Position numbers and translations under genes: made by a program | Shown: one piece after another, positions 16,611 to 26,004 of the stretch | Numbering within the stretch: position 1 is the stretch's first letter | How the letters are laid out: each line of letters begins with the position of its first letter | NCBI RefSeq assembly: GCF_045207655.1 | Contig: NZ_CP108785.1 | Span: 2,542,001 to 2,606,000, forward strand | Direction: 5' to 3' | Origin: Embleya sp045207655 | GTDB taxonomy: Bacteria > Actinomycetota > Actinomycetes > Streptomycetales > Streptomycetaceae | Length of the DNA: 64,000 nt | The notes under the pieces: generated by a model | What the model was told of the DNA's origin: nothing | What the model saw: the letters and a program-made list of their open reading frames with translations, nothing else | Databases searched by the model: none

Positions 16611-17033
16611 TCACCCGCTGTACGGACTCGCCACGTCCAGCACCCAGACGACGCCGAAGCGATCCGTGAGCATCCCGTAGAGCGGAGCCCACTGCGCCGG
16701 CGCCAACGGCTGCACGATGCTCGCCCCGGCGGAGAGCTTCTCCCAGTACGTCGTGATCTCCTTCGTGTCCTCGCCGCGAAGGGAGACGAAGAACGAGTTC
16801 ACACCCCGATCCCACGGCATCCCCGAGGGCACGTCGTACGCCATCACGTGGAAGCCGTTGTCCGCGACCACCTGACCCCACATCACCTGCCCCGCCGCGG
16901 CGGGATCCGACACGTTCCCGGCATCCCCGTACGTGACGACGGCGATGTCACCACCGAACACGGACCGGTAGAACTCGAGCGCCACCCGAGCCTCGCCCCG
17001 GAAGTTCAGATGAGTGACCGACTTGACCGACAT
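16611..17033 (-). CDS. VOC / PhnB-like glyoxalase-fold protein
   Basis: A vicinal-oxygen-chelate superfamily protein of the PhnB/3-demethylubiquinone-methyltransferase-like group, 140 residues. The ATG at 17033 is preferred because CAGGAG lies about 6 bases upstream; the frame extends further but without a ribosome site. It begins MSVKSVTHLNFRGEARVALEFYRSVFGG, then VMWGQVVADNGFHVMAYDVP and ends YGMLTDRFGVVWVLDV, the usual order of strands. Function is not known for this group; metal ligands are not clearly conserved. It is divergent from a WYL-type regulator, a pairing often seen in streptomycetes, which suggests that the regulator controls it. Confidence 0.85.
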   Translation of the reverse strand: MSVKSVTHLNFRGEARVALEFYRSVFGGDIAVVTYGDAGNVSDPAAAGQVMWGQVVADNGFHVMAYDVPSGMPWDRGVNSFFVSLRGEDTKEITTYWEKLSAGASIVQPLAPAQWAPLYGMLTDRFGVVWVLDVASPYSG

Positions 17034-17337
17034 TCCTGGCTCCTGACCTTCGATGATCGCCTTCTCCGGACGCCACGCGGCGCCCGCCGTACCGAACCGT
17101 GGACCACGGACCACACCGCGGTCCGCGCAGCGCAGAGCACGCACCGCTCACCACCGACCACCGAACGCAGACCGCAGAGCGCGAAGCGCGCTCACCACGG
17201 ATCGCGATCACGCCGACGGTGTCTCTGCCGGTAGCGGGGTGCCTCCGCTGGTCCGTCCGTTCTCGCTGTCCGGCCCGAGATCACAGTCGCAGCAGAAGAG
17301 GTCAGGGTGTGGCCGCTTCTGGAGGCATCATGGAGCC
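17034..17337. promoter_or_regulatory. Divergent promoter region, VOC gene / WYL regulator
   Basis: About 300 bases between divergent starts. The stretch 17090-17220 contains several short repeats (ACCGCG, ACCGCAGAGCGCGAAGCGCG). No long palindrome that would be an obvious operator was found by eye. Confidence 0.35.
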
Positions 17338-18513
17338 ATGCAGAAGACCTCGGCCCGATTGCTCTCGCTGCTCTCGCTGCTCCAGGCACGCCGGGACTGG
17401 CCCGGGGCGCTGCTGGCCGAGCGCCTCGACATCAGCCCGCGCACCGTGCGCCGCGACGTCGACCGGCTGCGCGAACTCGGCTACCCCATCGTGGCCTTCA
17501 AGGGACCCGACGGCGGGTACCGACTCGACGCCGGCACGGAACTGCCGCCGCTGCTGTTCGACGACGAGCAGGCCGTCGCCCTCGCCGTCGCCCTCCGGAT
17601 CGCCACCACGACCGGTGCCGGCATCGAGGAGGCCGCCGCACGCGCGCTGACCACCGTCCGCCAGGTCATGCCCGCCCGCCTGCGCCGTCGCATCGACACC
17701 TTCGAGGTCACCGCCGTCGCGCGACCCACGACCCGACCGAACCCACAGGTCGACAGCGGCGTGCTCATGACCCTGGGCGCCGCAGTCCACGCCCGCGAAG
17801 TGCTGCGCTTCGACTACGCCCTCACATCCCCACCGGAAGCCGGCGCAGGCAAAGGCAAAGGCGGCCGAGGCAGCGACAACGGCAACCGCAACGACGAAGG
17901 CTGCGCGCTCCCCCCTCCGCGCCGGGTACAGCCCCACCACATCGTCACCTGGAGCGGCCGCTGGTACCTCGTCGCCTGGGACCTCGACCGCGAGGACTGG
18001 CGTACCTTCCGCGCCGACCGGATCACCCCGCGCACTCCCACCGGACCCCGCTTCACCCCGCGTGAACTGCCCGGCGGGGTCGACGTGTCCGCCTTCGTCG
18101 CCGGCAGGTTCCACGGATCCGACAACTCGGACGACTGGCCCTGCCGCGGCGAGGTGATCCTCGACCTGCCCGCCGCCGACGTGTCCCGCTACAGCCGCGA
18201 CGGACTCGTCGAGGAACTCGGGCCGGACCGCTGCCGGTTGTTCCTCGGCTCGTGGTCGTGGCCCGGTCTGGCCGCGACGATCGGCGGCTTCGACGCCGAC
18301 ATCGAAGTCGTCGGCCCGGCCGAACTCAGGGACGCCTTCGCACACTTGGCCCGCCGCTACGCAAAGGCCGCGACCAACACACCCGCCACGCCGCCCCCGA
18401 CCCGAGCCGGCGAACGTCCCGACGCCGCGGGTTCGGAAGCCGGCCCGGGTTCGGAGGCCCCGGGTTCGGAGGCCGGCTCGGGCCAGGATGCGGGACATCG
18501 TCACCTCGGGTAG
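17338..18513 (+). CDS. WYL-domain transcriptional regulator (YafY-like)
   Basis: A DNA-binding regulator with an N-terminal helix-turn-helix and a WYL ligand-sensing domain. ATG 17338 follows GGAG by 2-5 bases, with a further GGAGG 16 bases upstream; the domain itself begins MQKTSARLLSLLSLLQARRD. HTH: residues about 1-60 (ERLDISPRTVRRDVDRLREL). WYL: about 140-230, with HIVTWSGRWYLVAWDLDRE. A C-terminal domain follows (DVSRYSRDGLVEELGPDRC). The tail after about residue 345 is Gly/Ser/Glu/Ala-rich with repeated GSEAGPGSEAPGSEAG and overlaps the 3' end of the convergent leucine-rich-repeat pseudogene, so the native stop may have been lost. 391 residues; probably controls the divergent VOC gene. 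Confidence 0.9.
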   Translation: MQKTSARLLSLLSLLQARRDWPGALLAERLDISPRTVRRDVDRLRELGYPIVAFKGPDGGYRLDAGTELPPLLFDDEQAVALAVALRIATTTGAGIEEAAARALTTVRQVMPARLRRRIDTFEVTAVARPTTRPNPQVDSGVLMTLGAAVHAREVLRFDYALTSPPEAGAGKGKGGRGSDNGNRNDEGCALPPPRRVQPHHIVTWSGRWYLVAWDLDREDWRTFRADRITPRTPTGPRFTPRELPGGVDVSAFVAGRFHGSDNSDDWPCRGEVILDLPAADVSRYSRDGLVEELGPDRCRLFLGSWSWPGLAATIGGFDADIEVVGPAELRDAFAHLARRYAKAATNTPATPPPTRAGERPDAAGSEAGPGSEAPGSEAGSGQDAGHRHLG

Positions 18514-19937
18514 TCGGGTGTACCGAACCACCGCCTCCGTGACCTTGGGGTCCGGGTCGCCCAGCAGGGCCGGAGCGCGTGATCGACTCGGCCGGGCGTT
18601 GCCCGCCGCGCAGACGCGCACCCGGGACTCGGGATCGTGGCTCAGGCGTTCGACCAGGTCGGGCGGGCTCCGCCGGCTCAGCGCCGCGAGCGCGCGCAGG
18701 TGCGGGGTCGCGGGAATCGGCGAACCGGCGCAGCGCCGCCGGCGGAAAACGGGGATGGGCGATCGCCGGTCCGCCCGGCCCGGCGCAGCGGCGGTATCCG
18801 GCCCACCAGGGGTTGGGTCGGGGCGTCGGGGTGGTGCTCGGCCAGGATCCGGCGTACGCGGTGATCCGGGTCGGTCGCGAGTCGGCCACGGCGTCCGAGG
18901 GAAGCGCCGGGCTGCGCGCAACGCTGCGGCGGAAGGCGGGATGCGGGCTGTCCAGGTAGCGCAGAAGCAGGTCGACGTCGTCGAGGCGATCGACGAGCCA
19001 GTCCACCGTGTTCAGGCATCCGCCGGCCACGGGCGAATCGCCGCGCATTCCTCGGGCCCGACGTCCGGACGCATCGCGACACGGCTGCGGACCGTTGCCG
19101 AGACGTCCTCGGCAAGCAACGCGCGGGTCGACGCGGGCAGGGTCGGATCGGCCGCGACCGCGGCGCGTACCCGCGGATCCGGGTGGCCCACGAACTCGGC
19201 CGCCTTGGCCGCCTCGGCCACGTCCAGCGGCGTCACCAGCGCGAACCGCCGGGCCGACGCCGGGTCGGCGAGCAGCGCGCGGCGCACCTCCGGGGGGGCG
19301 ATGGCCCGGTACGTACAGCGCGAGGTCGCGGCGCGTGGCCTCGTCCGCAGTGGCTTCGAGCGTGGTCCGACCGGCCGTCGGGAGCGTACGCCGGCGTTGC
19401 AACAGGCCCGGTCGGACGAGCCGGTCGCGGTCCCGGGCCGGCAACTCGGCCAGGTCGTCGGGGAGATGGGGGACGACGGTGAGGACCCGGCGTACCCTCG
19501 GATCGAGGTCGATCGCCAGGCGAGCGTAGACGGCGTGCGGGAGTTCGGGAACGTCACCGAGTCCGCCGACTCCTCCGATTCCTCCGAAGCGCGCCTCGAC
19601 GCACGCGCGGCGGATTGCCGGATCCGGGTCGGTGCGCAAGGCGATCCGAATCTCCACGGCCAGGTCGGATCGATCGAGCAACCGCTCACGCACGGCCGCA
19701 TCGGGATGGCCGAGCAACCGCCGTACCACTGCCTCGGGCAACCCGGCACGCCACCGAGGGAAACGAGCGTGGGCACATCCTCACTCTCCGCCAACCACCC
19801 CGACAAGGCGTCCGGGGTATGCGGATCGACGGCCAACATCGCGGCCAACCGAGCCCACCGCTCACCGGATCGCTCGACGAGGCCCCAACCGTCGACGCCG
19901 GAACCGCAGCCGTCGCGGTCGCCGTCGGTTCACCATG
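18480..19937 (-). pseudogene. Frameshifted leucine-rich-repeat-variant (LRV) protein
   Basis: Remains of a gene for a protein made of LRV/HEAT-like helical repeats, with units such as HPDAAVRERLLDRSDLAVEI, DPDPAIRRACVE, HPDPRVRAAVAADPTLP, SPHPAFRRSVARSPALP, DPDHRVRRILAEHHPDAP and HDPESRVRVCAAGN. The reading jumps between the minus-strand frames at least five times, near 19770, 19310, 19020, 18900 and 18720, so no single frame spans more than about a third of it. A plausible original start is the ATG at 19927 after AAAGGGAG, already out of frame with the first repeats. Similar proteins are common in streptomycetes, of unknown role. The gene is certainly broken unless the assembly has local indel errors. 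Confidence 0.8.
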
Positions 19938-20140
19938 AACTCCCTTTATTCATGGGCCAGTTACCGAGAGAAGCCGGACAGCTGAGGTACCGCGCAGCAC
20001 AGCCCCATGACCGGCACACACGGCCGGCGGAAGGCGGCACTCGGCGCATGGCCTCACTCTCCGCGCTCGGCGGCAACACAACCCACTCCCCGACCACGTG
20101 ACCCGCCCCCGTCACCCCGCCGGGCATGGATGCCGCGCGC

Positions 20141-20548
20141 TCACAAGCCGAGCGGTTGGTCACCCCTCTCGCCCGTCGCCTCGGAGGCGCCCGGAGCCTC
20201 CGTCGCCTCCACGGGCCCCGTCGCATCCGGCGACGGGACGCCTTCGAGACGGATCAGGTTGGCCAGAAGCCCCGGGAACCGTTGATCGAACTCGGGTTCA
20301 CGAAGACGCAGCAGCATCCCGGTACCGGTGTTGCGTTGCACGATCAGGCCCGCCTCGCGCAGCACCTTCCAGTGGTACGAGCGGGTGGACTTGGTCCCGG
20401 GCACCGCGAACGCCGAACACGGCTGCTCACGGTTCGGATCCGCGGCCAGCGCGACCACCACCGCACGCCGGTGGTCGTCGGACAGCGCGGCGAAGACGGC
20501 GCTCAACGGCACGTCGTCGAGCGACGGGTGGTGCATCTGGACGGGCAT
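20141..20548 (-). CDS. ArsR-type helix-turn-helix regulator
   Basis: A small winged-helix repressor of the ArsR/HTH_20 type. 135 residues: LSAVFAALSDDHRRAVVVALAA at the start of the domain, recognition region TKSTRSYHWKVLREAGLI (about 52-70) and wing QRNTGTGMLLRLREPE. It has no cysteine metal-binding motif, so it is unlikely to sense metal. The tail (residues about 105-135) is Glu/Ala/Gly-rich and low in complexity. The start codon at 20548 follows AAGGAG by 10 bases. It is divergent from the dehydrogenase gene at 20655 with 106 bases between, and probably regulates it. Confidence 0.85.
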   Translation of the reverse strand: MPVQMHHPSLDDVPLSAVFAALSDDHRRAVVVALAADPNREQPCSAFAVPGTKSTRSYHWKVLREAGLIVQRNTGTGMLLRLREPEFDQRFPGLLANLIRLEGVPSPDATGPVEATEAPGASEATGERGDQPLGL

Positions 20549-20654
20549 CCCGCATCCGCTCCTTGCTTCGACCCCACGGTTGCCGGCGCATGCCGTGGGT
20601 GTCTACGGTACCTGGGTACGAAGATTTTCGAACCACCCGATGCGGAGCCATGCC

Positions 20655-21548
20655 ATGACAAGCACCCAGCCCACCCCGATTCGACCCACCGTCGCCGTAT
20701 TGGGCACCGGCATCATCGGCGCCGCCATCGCCCGCAACCTGTCCCGGGACGACTTCCCGGTGCGGGCGTGGAACCGTACGCCCGACAAGGCCGCGGCACT
20801 GACCACCGACGGCGTGACGGCCACGGCGTCACCCGCCGACGCGGTCACCGGCGCGGGCATCGTGCTCACCGTGCTCAACGACGGCCCGCGCGTCCTGGAC
20901 GCGATGCGCGCGGCGGCACCGGGGCTGCGCCCGGGCACGGTGTGGGTGCAGATCAGCACGGTCGGCGTCGACGCGCTGGACGACCTGGTCGTCTTCGCCC
21001 GCGAACACGAACTGACCCTCGTGGACGCCCCGGTCCAGGGCACCCGGGGACCCGCCGAACAGGGGCAGTTGGTCGTCCTGGCGGCGGGCACTCCGGCGAT
21101 CCGGGAAGCCGTACAGCCTCTGTTCGACACGATCGGTCGGCGCACCCTGTGGGTCGGCGAGGACGGTACCTCCGGCGCGGCCACCCGACTCAAGCTCGTC
21201 CTCAACACGTGGGTCCTGGCGCTGACCCACGGCGTCGGCGAGGCCCTGGCCCTGGCCAAGGGCCTGGACGTGGACCCGCAACTGTTCCTGGACGTCGTCG
21301 GCGGCAGCCCGATGGACAGCGGCTACCTCCAACTCAAGTCCGCCGCCATCCTCTCCGACGACTACACCCCCAGCTTCTCGGTGGACAACGCGGAGAAGGA
21401 CGCCCGCCTGGTCCTCCAGGCCGCCGAACACGCGGGCATCCGCATGGACGTGGTCGCAGCCGGCGCGGCGCGCTTCCGCCGCGCCTCCGAACAGGGCCAT
21501 GGCGACCAGGACATGGCAGCGGCCTACTTCGCCGCCTTCGACAAGTAA
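20655..21548 (+). CDS. NAD(P)-dependent beta-hydroxyacid dehydrogenase-like reductase
   Basis: An oxidoreductase of the 3-hydroxyisobutyrate/6-phosphogluconate dehydrogenase superfamily, which reduces or oxidises beta-hydroxyacids, or imines in some members. 297 residues from the ATG at 20655. The Rossmann motif is VAVLGTGIIGAAIARNL (G17-x-G19-xx-G22); substrate loop VDAPVQGTRGPAEQGQLVVLAAG; the catalytic K-x3-N helix is TRLKLVLNTW. In most true dehydrogenases the loop reads DAPVSGG; QGT here is a deviation that may alter substrate choice. Divergent from an ArsR gene. It could be an imine reductase or a succinic-semialdehyde/glyoxylate reductase. Confidence 0.88.
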   Translation: MTSTQPTPIRPTVAVLGTGIIGAAIARNLSRDDFPVRAWNRTPDKAAALTTDGVTATASPADAVTGAGIVLTVLNDGPRVLDAMRAAAPGLRPGTVWVQISTVGVDALDDLVVFAREHELTLVDAPVQGTRGPAEQGQLVVLAAGTPAIREAVQPLFDTIGRRTLWVGEDGTSGAATRLKLVLNTWVLALTHGVGEALALAKGLDVDPQLFLDVVGGSPMDSGYLQLKSAAILSDDYTPSFSVDNAEKDARLVLQAAEHAGIRMDVVAAGAARFRRASEQGHGDQDMAAAYFAAFDK

Positions 21549-21724
21549 CCCAACCGCGCGCCGCCCCGTATCCACATCCGTCCGACGACGCCTCCGCCCG
21601 GGCCGCGCTCGGCGCGGATCGCCCTGCCCGACACCAACCACCTTCTCCCGTCCGGCAGTTCGAATCCGGACCGGGTCACCACACCGGACAGCCGATCGCG
21701 GCGGGTGGGGGCGCTTCCCGCCTC

Positions 21725-22045
21725 CTACCGACCGGCCCGCGGCATGCGGACGACTGCCGTACCGCGCTCCAGATCCACCGTCGTCCGGTTCGGTGGCGCC
21801 CCGTCCTCCTCGTCGTCCCGCAGCAGCAGCGCCGTCTGCCGCTCCTTGAGCTCGCTCTGCTTCCCCGGCGAGAAAGTGGCATGCAGTTGCTCGAAGCCGG
21901 TGGCCGAAACCTGCCCCCGACTCCCACTGTTCCGCCACGGCAACAGCCCGGCCCTCCCGGCCCGGAGCATCATCTGATCGACGAACGCCACGACCGTCAG
22001 CAGAACGACCATGGTCGGCAGGGTCATGAAGACGATGAGTTCCAT
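21725..22045 (-). CDS. Small membrane protein, DUF6191-like
   Basis: A 106-residue protein with one N-terminal transmembrane helix (MELIVFMTLPTMVVLLTVVAFVDQ) and a cytoplasmic tail. The tail carries GFEQLHATFSPGKQSELKERQ and LLRDDEEDGAPP, a pattern I recall from small conserved streptomycete proteins of the DUF6191 family; function unknown. It is convergent with the dehydrogenase gene. The start ATG at 22045 is the only one that gives the helix. Confidence 0.75.
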   Translation of the reverse strand: MELIVFMTLPTMVVLLTVVAFVDQMMLRAGRAGLLPWRNSGSRGQVSATGFEQLHATFSPGKQSELKERQTALLLRDDEEDGAPPNRTTVDLERGTAVVRMPRAGR

Positions 22046-22651
22046 GTCATCAGTATCAACACGGAAACCCCAACCTCACCCACCTCGCGCAAAACCTTTT
22101 CGTTCCCGCCGAAACAGTGGGCCGCCCCAAGCGAACAGCGCATGGCCACAACACCTTTCACCGTCCACGATCGCCGCGCTCCCGGCTGGGCGCCGATCTC
22201 CCAACGCCCGCGACCGCGTCGAAGCGGGGTGGGGCGGAACCGCGTGGGTCGAGGCCGGTCGATCGAGACCGGGCCACGCCGGAGCGGGGTGGGCTGTACC
22301 GGGCCTGGACCGGGGCACAGCAGGCCAAGATCGGAGCGGGATCGAGCCGGGGTGAGACGAGGCCGGGGCCGAACCGGGGCGGGGCGGGGCCGGGCCGGGG
22401 CCGAACCGGGGCGAGACGAGGCCGGGGCGGGTGGGGGTGGCGCCGGGCCGGGGCCGAGGCAAGGCGAGGGCCGGGCCGGGGCCCGGCCTGGCCATCGCCG
22501 GGCCGCAGACGGGCGACCCCGGGATCCGGCCCGGCGCGGGGGCTCGCGCCGGCCTGCGCACGCCCAACGCGGACGACGATCACCGGTACGTGTTCGCCGA
22601 GTTCACGTCGGCGTGGCCGGCGTGGCCGTGCCCTGACGTAGGCTCGACGCC
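22046..22651. repeat. Low-complexity CCGGGGC-rich spacer
   Basis: About 600 bases without a recognisable gene. From about 22200 to 22500 the DNA is a degenerate run of ACCGGGGCGGGGC/GGGCCGGGGCCGA units, among the most GC-rich sequence in the window. The left end (22046-22110) is comparatively AT-rich and should contain the promoter of the small membrane protein. Confidence 0.6.
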
Positions 22652-22999
22652 ATGGGTGGCTTCCTGGGATTCCTGACGGTCGCCGGTTGCCTCGGCACGA
22701 TGTTGGCCTGCTGCGTATGGCTGGCCGCGCACGTTCGACGCCGAGGACTCGCCGGCGCGGCCATCCGCGGGGCCATGGCGTCCTACGACGAGGCGCTGCA
22801 CGGCACCGCGAACGACGCGCACCTCGAGATTCGAGTCCAAGCACAGCGCAAGGTCCCGATGCGCTCCCCCGACGATCCTTGGCATCCTCACCAGGCCGAA
22901 CTCACCCGCCCGGAGCCGCCGCACCACCCCGTCCACACCCGACGGCCCCGCCGCCCGCACCTCCTCCCCCGCCTCATTCGCCGCCACCCGCGCCGCTGA
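22652..22999 (+). CDS. Small conserved membrane-anchored protein, function unknown
   Basis: 115 residues starting MGGFLGFLTVAGCLGTMLACC, an N-terminal membrane helix, followed by AAHVRRRGLAGAAIRGAMASYDEALHGTANDAHLEIRVQAQRK. The SYDEALHGTANDAHLEIR portion looks like a conserved core of small hypothetical proteins in streptomycetes. The C-terminal third is Pro/Arg/His-rich and probably unstructured. There is only a weak ribosome site (GTAGGC). It is followed directly by the 37-base repeat array. Confidence 0.65.
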   Translation: MGGFLGFLTVAGCLGTMLACCVWLAAHVRRRGLAGAAIRGAMASYDEALHGTANDAHLEIRVQAQRKVPMRSPDDPWHPHQAELTRPEPPHHPVHTRRPRRPHLLPRLIRRHPRR

Positions 23000-23084
23000 C
23001 CGAGCCCGTCCGGCGACGCACCCCGGGACCGGCACCATCCATCCAACCCACTCGGCGCCCCCGGACCGCCCTCGTCAGCGAGCC

Positions 23085-23745
23085 CGAACAATCACCCCAA
23101 GAACACCCGACCAAAACGAGAGCACCGCTCCAAGACGCGAGCACCTAACCAGAAAAGAGCAGCGCTCCGAAACACGGTCGTCTGACCGGGCAAGAGCGGT
23201 GCTCGGAGAGGCGGGAACCCGACCAGGCGAAAGCAGTCTTCGCAGCGCGGGCACCCGACCAGCGAGAGCAGTGCTCCGAAACGCGAGCACTTGCCCAAGT
23301 CGAGAGCACTACACCGAGCCAAGAGCACTGCTCAGGATGGCGCAAACACCCAGCCAATACCCGACCACGCCCTCGAAACAAGAACCTCCATAGCCGAGAG
23401 CGCCCGCCCAAAACGAGAGCACCGCTCCAAGACGCGAGCACGTATGCAAGGGCAGAACGCCGCACCGAGGCGAGTGTCGGCGACGCGTGAATCTTTCAGC
23501 CGTCGCCGACGGAAGAGAGCACCGCTCAGGGGCGCGAGCACCCGGCCGAAACACGACCACACGCCCGAGCCGAGCATTCCGGACTCGAGAGCGCGCAACC
23601 GAAACGAGAGCACCGCTCCGCGACGCGAGCACCTGATCAAGGCGAGAGCACCGCTCCGAGGGTCTGCATCTGATGTAGGCGAGAGCACCGCTCCGAGCCA
23701 CGAGCACCGATCCAGGCGAGAGCGGAAGATTCGAGAGCAGGGGTT
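23085..23745. repeat. Array of degenerate 37-38 bp repeats (array 1)
   Basis: About 14 imperfect tandem units with a period of 37-38 bases. Each starts with a short dyad (GAGCACCGCTC, GAGCACTGCTC or GAGCAGTGCTC), followed by CGAGACGCGAGCACC and a more variable CGACCAAGG. Clear unit starts are at 23117, 23414, 23605, 23643, 23680 and 23717; the 28 bases from 23117 recur exactly at 23414. A few units are inverted or interrupted (about 23240-23500). The period is not a multiple of three, so open frames here are not genes. The same unit forms array 2 at 27083-27310. Confidence 0.85.
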
Positions 23746-23868
23746 TGATCCCGGTGAGCTCTCATCTCCAACCGTCACCAGTTGACCTGCCTGGCTCCCG
23801 CATCACTACTGACCGCGAGGCTCCTGCCGGGGGATCCGAGTGTCAGGGGCATCCGGTTGCATGAGCAC

Positions 23869-24549
23869 GTGACCGTCTACGAGGTAGCTCGCCGGCTCCC
23901 CACCATCGCCGACCTGCGGGACCTGTGCCGATCGCTGGCGATGCTCGATGCGATCCTGAGCCCGGCATGGGAGGACCGGTACTACTCCTTCAACGCCCGT
24001 TGGGCCGAGGGGGAAGAGATGGCCTCGATGCGCAATGGGTCGGGGGACGAGTACTCCATCGTGTTCTCGCCGGCCGGGGCCTACGTCCGCGGCTTCGACC
24101 ACGAAGCGCCGATGAGCCCGTATGGCAACGATGGCGAGCCCTGGCCGGGAGTGATCGACGATGTCCCGGATTCCTTCAGACCCTTTGTCGAGGAGCCGGC
24201 GTTCACCGACGAGGACAACGTGCCGGTCGTGACGGCTTGTCTGTGGCGGGGGACGGCGGACGATCGGTGGCAACACGGCACGATCGACTTCCCTGCCGGT
24301 CGTACCGACGCTGACGGGGCAACGGCCCTGTTCGAGCTCTTGGTCGACCGATCGCCGGAAGCCTTCCGGCGCTTCGCCGAGGACTACTACGAGGTACCCG
24401 TGGATCTCGAGGCGGTGTACGACGTTTATGCCTTGCGACCCCTGAGCCACAAGGTCGTGTCATCACTGAATTCGGAGGTCACCCTCGCCGACCTGGCCGA
24501 GGACATCGCGGAGATCGGCTACCCGCAGCCGAACCGGGACACGACCTGA
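23869..24549 (+). CDS. Conserved hypothetical protein, SMI1/Imm-like appearance
   Basis: An acidic cytoplasmic protein without signal peptide or membrane segment. The reading from the GTG at 23869 (VTVYEVARRLPTIADLRDLCR) gives 226 residues; in-frame TTG codons at 23857 and 23782 are alternatives and no start has a good ribosome site. The core EDRYYSFNARWAEGEEMASMRNGSGDEYSIVFSP and the following GAYVRGFDHEAPMSPYGND look like a conserved family I cannot name with certainty; such all-acidic proteins are often immunity or SMI1/KNR4-like proteins. It sits alone between array 1 and a 500-base empty stretch. Its base composition is slightly less GC-rich than its neighbours. Function unknown. Confidence 0.7.
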   Translation: MTVYEVARRLPTIADLRDLCRSLAMLDAILSPAWEDRYYSFNARWAEGEEMASMRNGSGDEYSIVFSPAGAYVRGFDHEAPMSPYGNDGEPWPGVIDDVPDSFRPFVEEPAFTDEDNVPVVTACLWRGTADDRWQHGTIDFPAGRTDADGATALFELLVDRSPEAFRRFAEDYYEVPVDLEAVYDVYALRPLSHKVVSSLNSEVTLADLAEDIAEIGYPQPNRDTT

Positions 24550-25061
24550 GCTTCAACTGTCGCTGACCTGTCGGGGATTCCGGCCGGACGGTGACGGTAG
24601 GTGGACACCTGCGGCGTATCGACTCCACGTTCCGCAGGTCTCCCGCCATGGGAGCAACTGGTGGTCTTGTCGTGGTGGCCGAGAGCGTCTGCGACAACGG
24701 GGCGGATGGTTCGAGGAGTTGCCGGCGCATGGCGGCGCCGCGGGTTGCGGTGATCGGGACGCCGATCTCGCCCGGGAGCCCGGACGGGTGATCGGAGCGG
24801 GCAGGCCGGCCTGTCCTGCGGCCACGGGGCTGGAGTCGTCGCGTTCCTGTGGGACCGCCGAAAACCGGACCTCGACCGTCACCACAGCCCGACGAGTAGA
24901 GCGCGTCCCTCACGCGGAACCGCAGCTCTGGCGCGGTGGAGCCGTCTCCGGCGGCGCCACCGCGCTGCGGCGTAGGTGAACACACCTGTCGGTCACCAAC
25001 GACGGGATCCGCATCGCGCCGCCGCTGCCCCTGGTCTGCTGGAGCCGGGCCGGGCGCGGCA
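24550..25061. other. Gene-free stretch
   Basis: About 510 bases between convergent genes. No frame on either strand resembles a protein family, and no repeat or palindrome of note was found by eye. It may contain remains of a lost gene. Confidence 0.4.
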
Positions 25062-25946
25062 CTAGTGGCCGATGTTGTCCAGCTCGGCGAGGTCCTCGTC
25101 GGAGAGCGGGAGTCGTGCGCCGGCGACGTTCTCGCGCAGGTGCGCTATCGACGAAGTGCCGGGGATGAGCAGGATGTTCGGCGACCGCCGCAGCAGCCAG
25201 GCCAGGGCGACCGACATCGGTGTCGCAGTCAGCCGGGTGGCCACGGCAGAAAGCGCCGTGGACTGCAGCGGGGTGAAGCCGCCGAGCGGGAAGAAGGGCA
25301 CGTAGGCGATGCCCTTGTCGGCGAGTTCGTCGATCAGTTCGTCGTCCTGACGGTAGGCGAGGTTGTACATGTTCTGTACGCACACGATCGGCGCGATCGC
25401 CTGTGCCTCGGCGACCTGTTCCGGCGTCGCGTTGCTCACTCCGAGGTGTCGGATCAGGCCCTGTTGCCGGAGTTCGACGAGGGCCTCGAAGGGCTCGGCG
25501 AGCGAGCCGGGCCGGGGGCCTTGGGCGTCGCCGAGTCGGAGATTCACCACGTCGAGCGCATCGAGGCCGAGGTCCTCGAGGTTCTCGCGGACGGCGCGGC
25601 GCAGGTCCTCGGGCTGTCGGGCAGGAGGCCAGCCGCCGTGCTGATCGCGGACCGCGCCGACCTTGGTCACGATGTGCAGCGATTCGGGATAGGGATGCAG
25701 CGCTTCACGGATCAGCCGGTTGGTGATGTGTGGTCCGTACGCTCCGGCGGTGTCGATATGGCTGATCCCGAGGTCGGCGGCCTCACACAGGACGGCGAGG
25801 GCACCGTCGCGGTCGGCGGGCGGGCCCATGACTCCTGGGCCGGTGAGTTGCATGGCGCCGTAGCCGAAGCGGGTGACGGTCAGATCACCCAAGGTCCAGG
25901 TGCCGCCGGGCGGTGAGGCGGAGGGGGTGTTCACGGTTTCGCTCAT
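25062..25946 (-). CDS. Aldo/keto reductase
   Basis: An NADPH-dependent reductase of the aldo/keto reductase superfamily, 294 residues from the ATG at 25946 (MSETVNTPSAS). The beta-barrel landmarks are RFGYGAMQLTGPGVMGPP, the active-site DTAGAYGPH (Asp and Tyr), VTKVGA (Lys), and the cofactor region RHLGVSNATPEQVAEAQ plus IPGTSSIAHLRENV. The fourth catalytic residue, normally a His in a YLIHWP-type strand, reads DVVNLRLGD here, as in a subgroup of actinobacterial members, so hydride transfer chemistry may differ. Divergent from a LysR regulator with a shared 93-base promoter, which is the likely control. Confidence 0.9.
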   Translation of the reverse strand: MSETVNTPSASPPGGTWTLGDLTVTRFGYGAMQLTGPGVMGPPADRDGALAVLCEAADLGISHIDTAGAYGPHITNRLIREALHPYPESLHIVTKVGAVRDQHGGWPPARQPEDLRRAVRENLEDLGLDALDVVNLRLGDAQGPRPGSLAEPFEALVELRQQGLIRHLGVSNATPEQVAEAQAIAPIVCVQNMYNLAYRQDDELIDELADKGIAYVPFFPLGGFTPLQSTALSAVATRLTATPMSVALAWLLRRSPNILLIPGTSSIAHLRENVAGARLPLSDEDLAELDNIGH

Positions 25947-26004
25947 GCCGTCGATGCTCGCTCGTGGACAAGGGGTGCATCCAATACCGATGGAACGCCC
26001 TGTC

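Noticed and set aside
23085..23745. CRISPR array
   Set aside because: The repeats follow each other directly with no unique spacers of constant length, units are degenerate and some inverted, and no cas genes are near.
24550..25061. A regulator or anti-sigma gene remnant between convergent genes
   Set aside because: Frames on both strands were read; none shows a motif of a known family.
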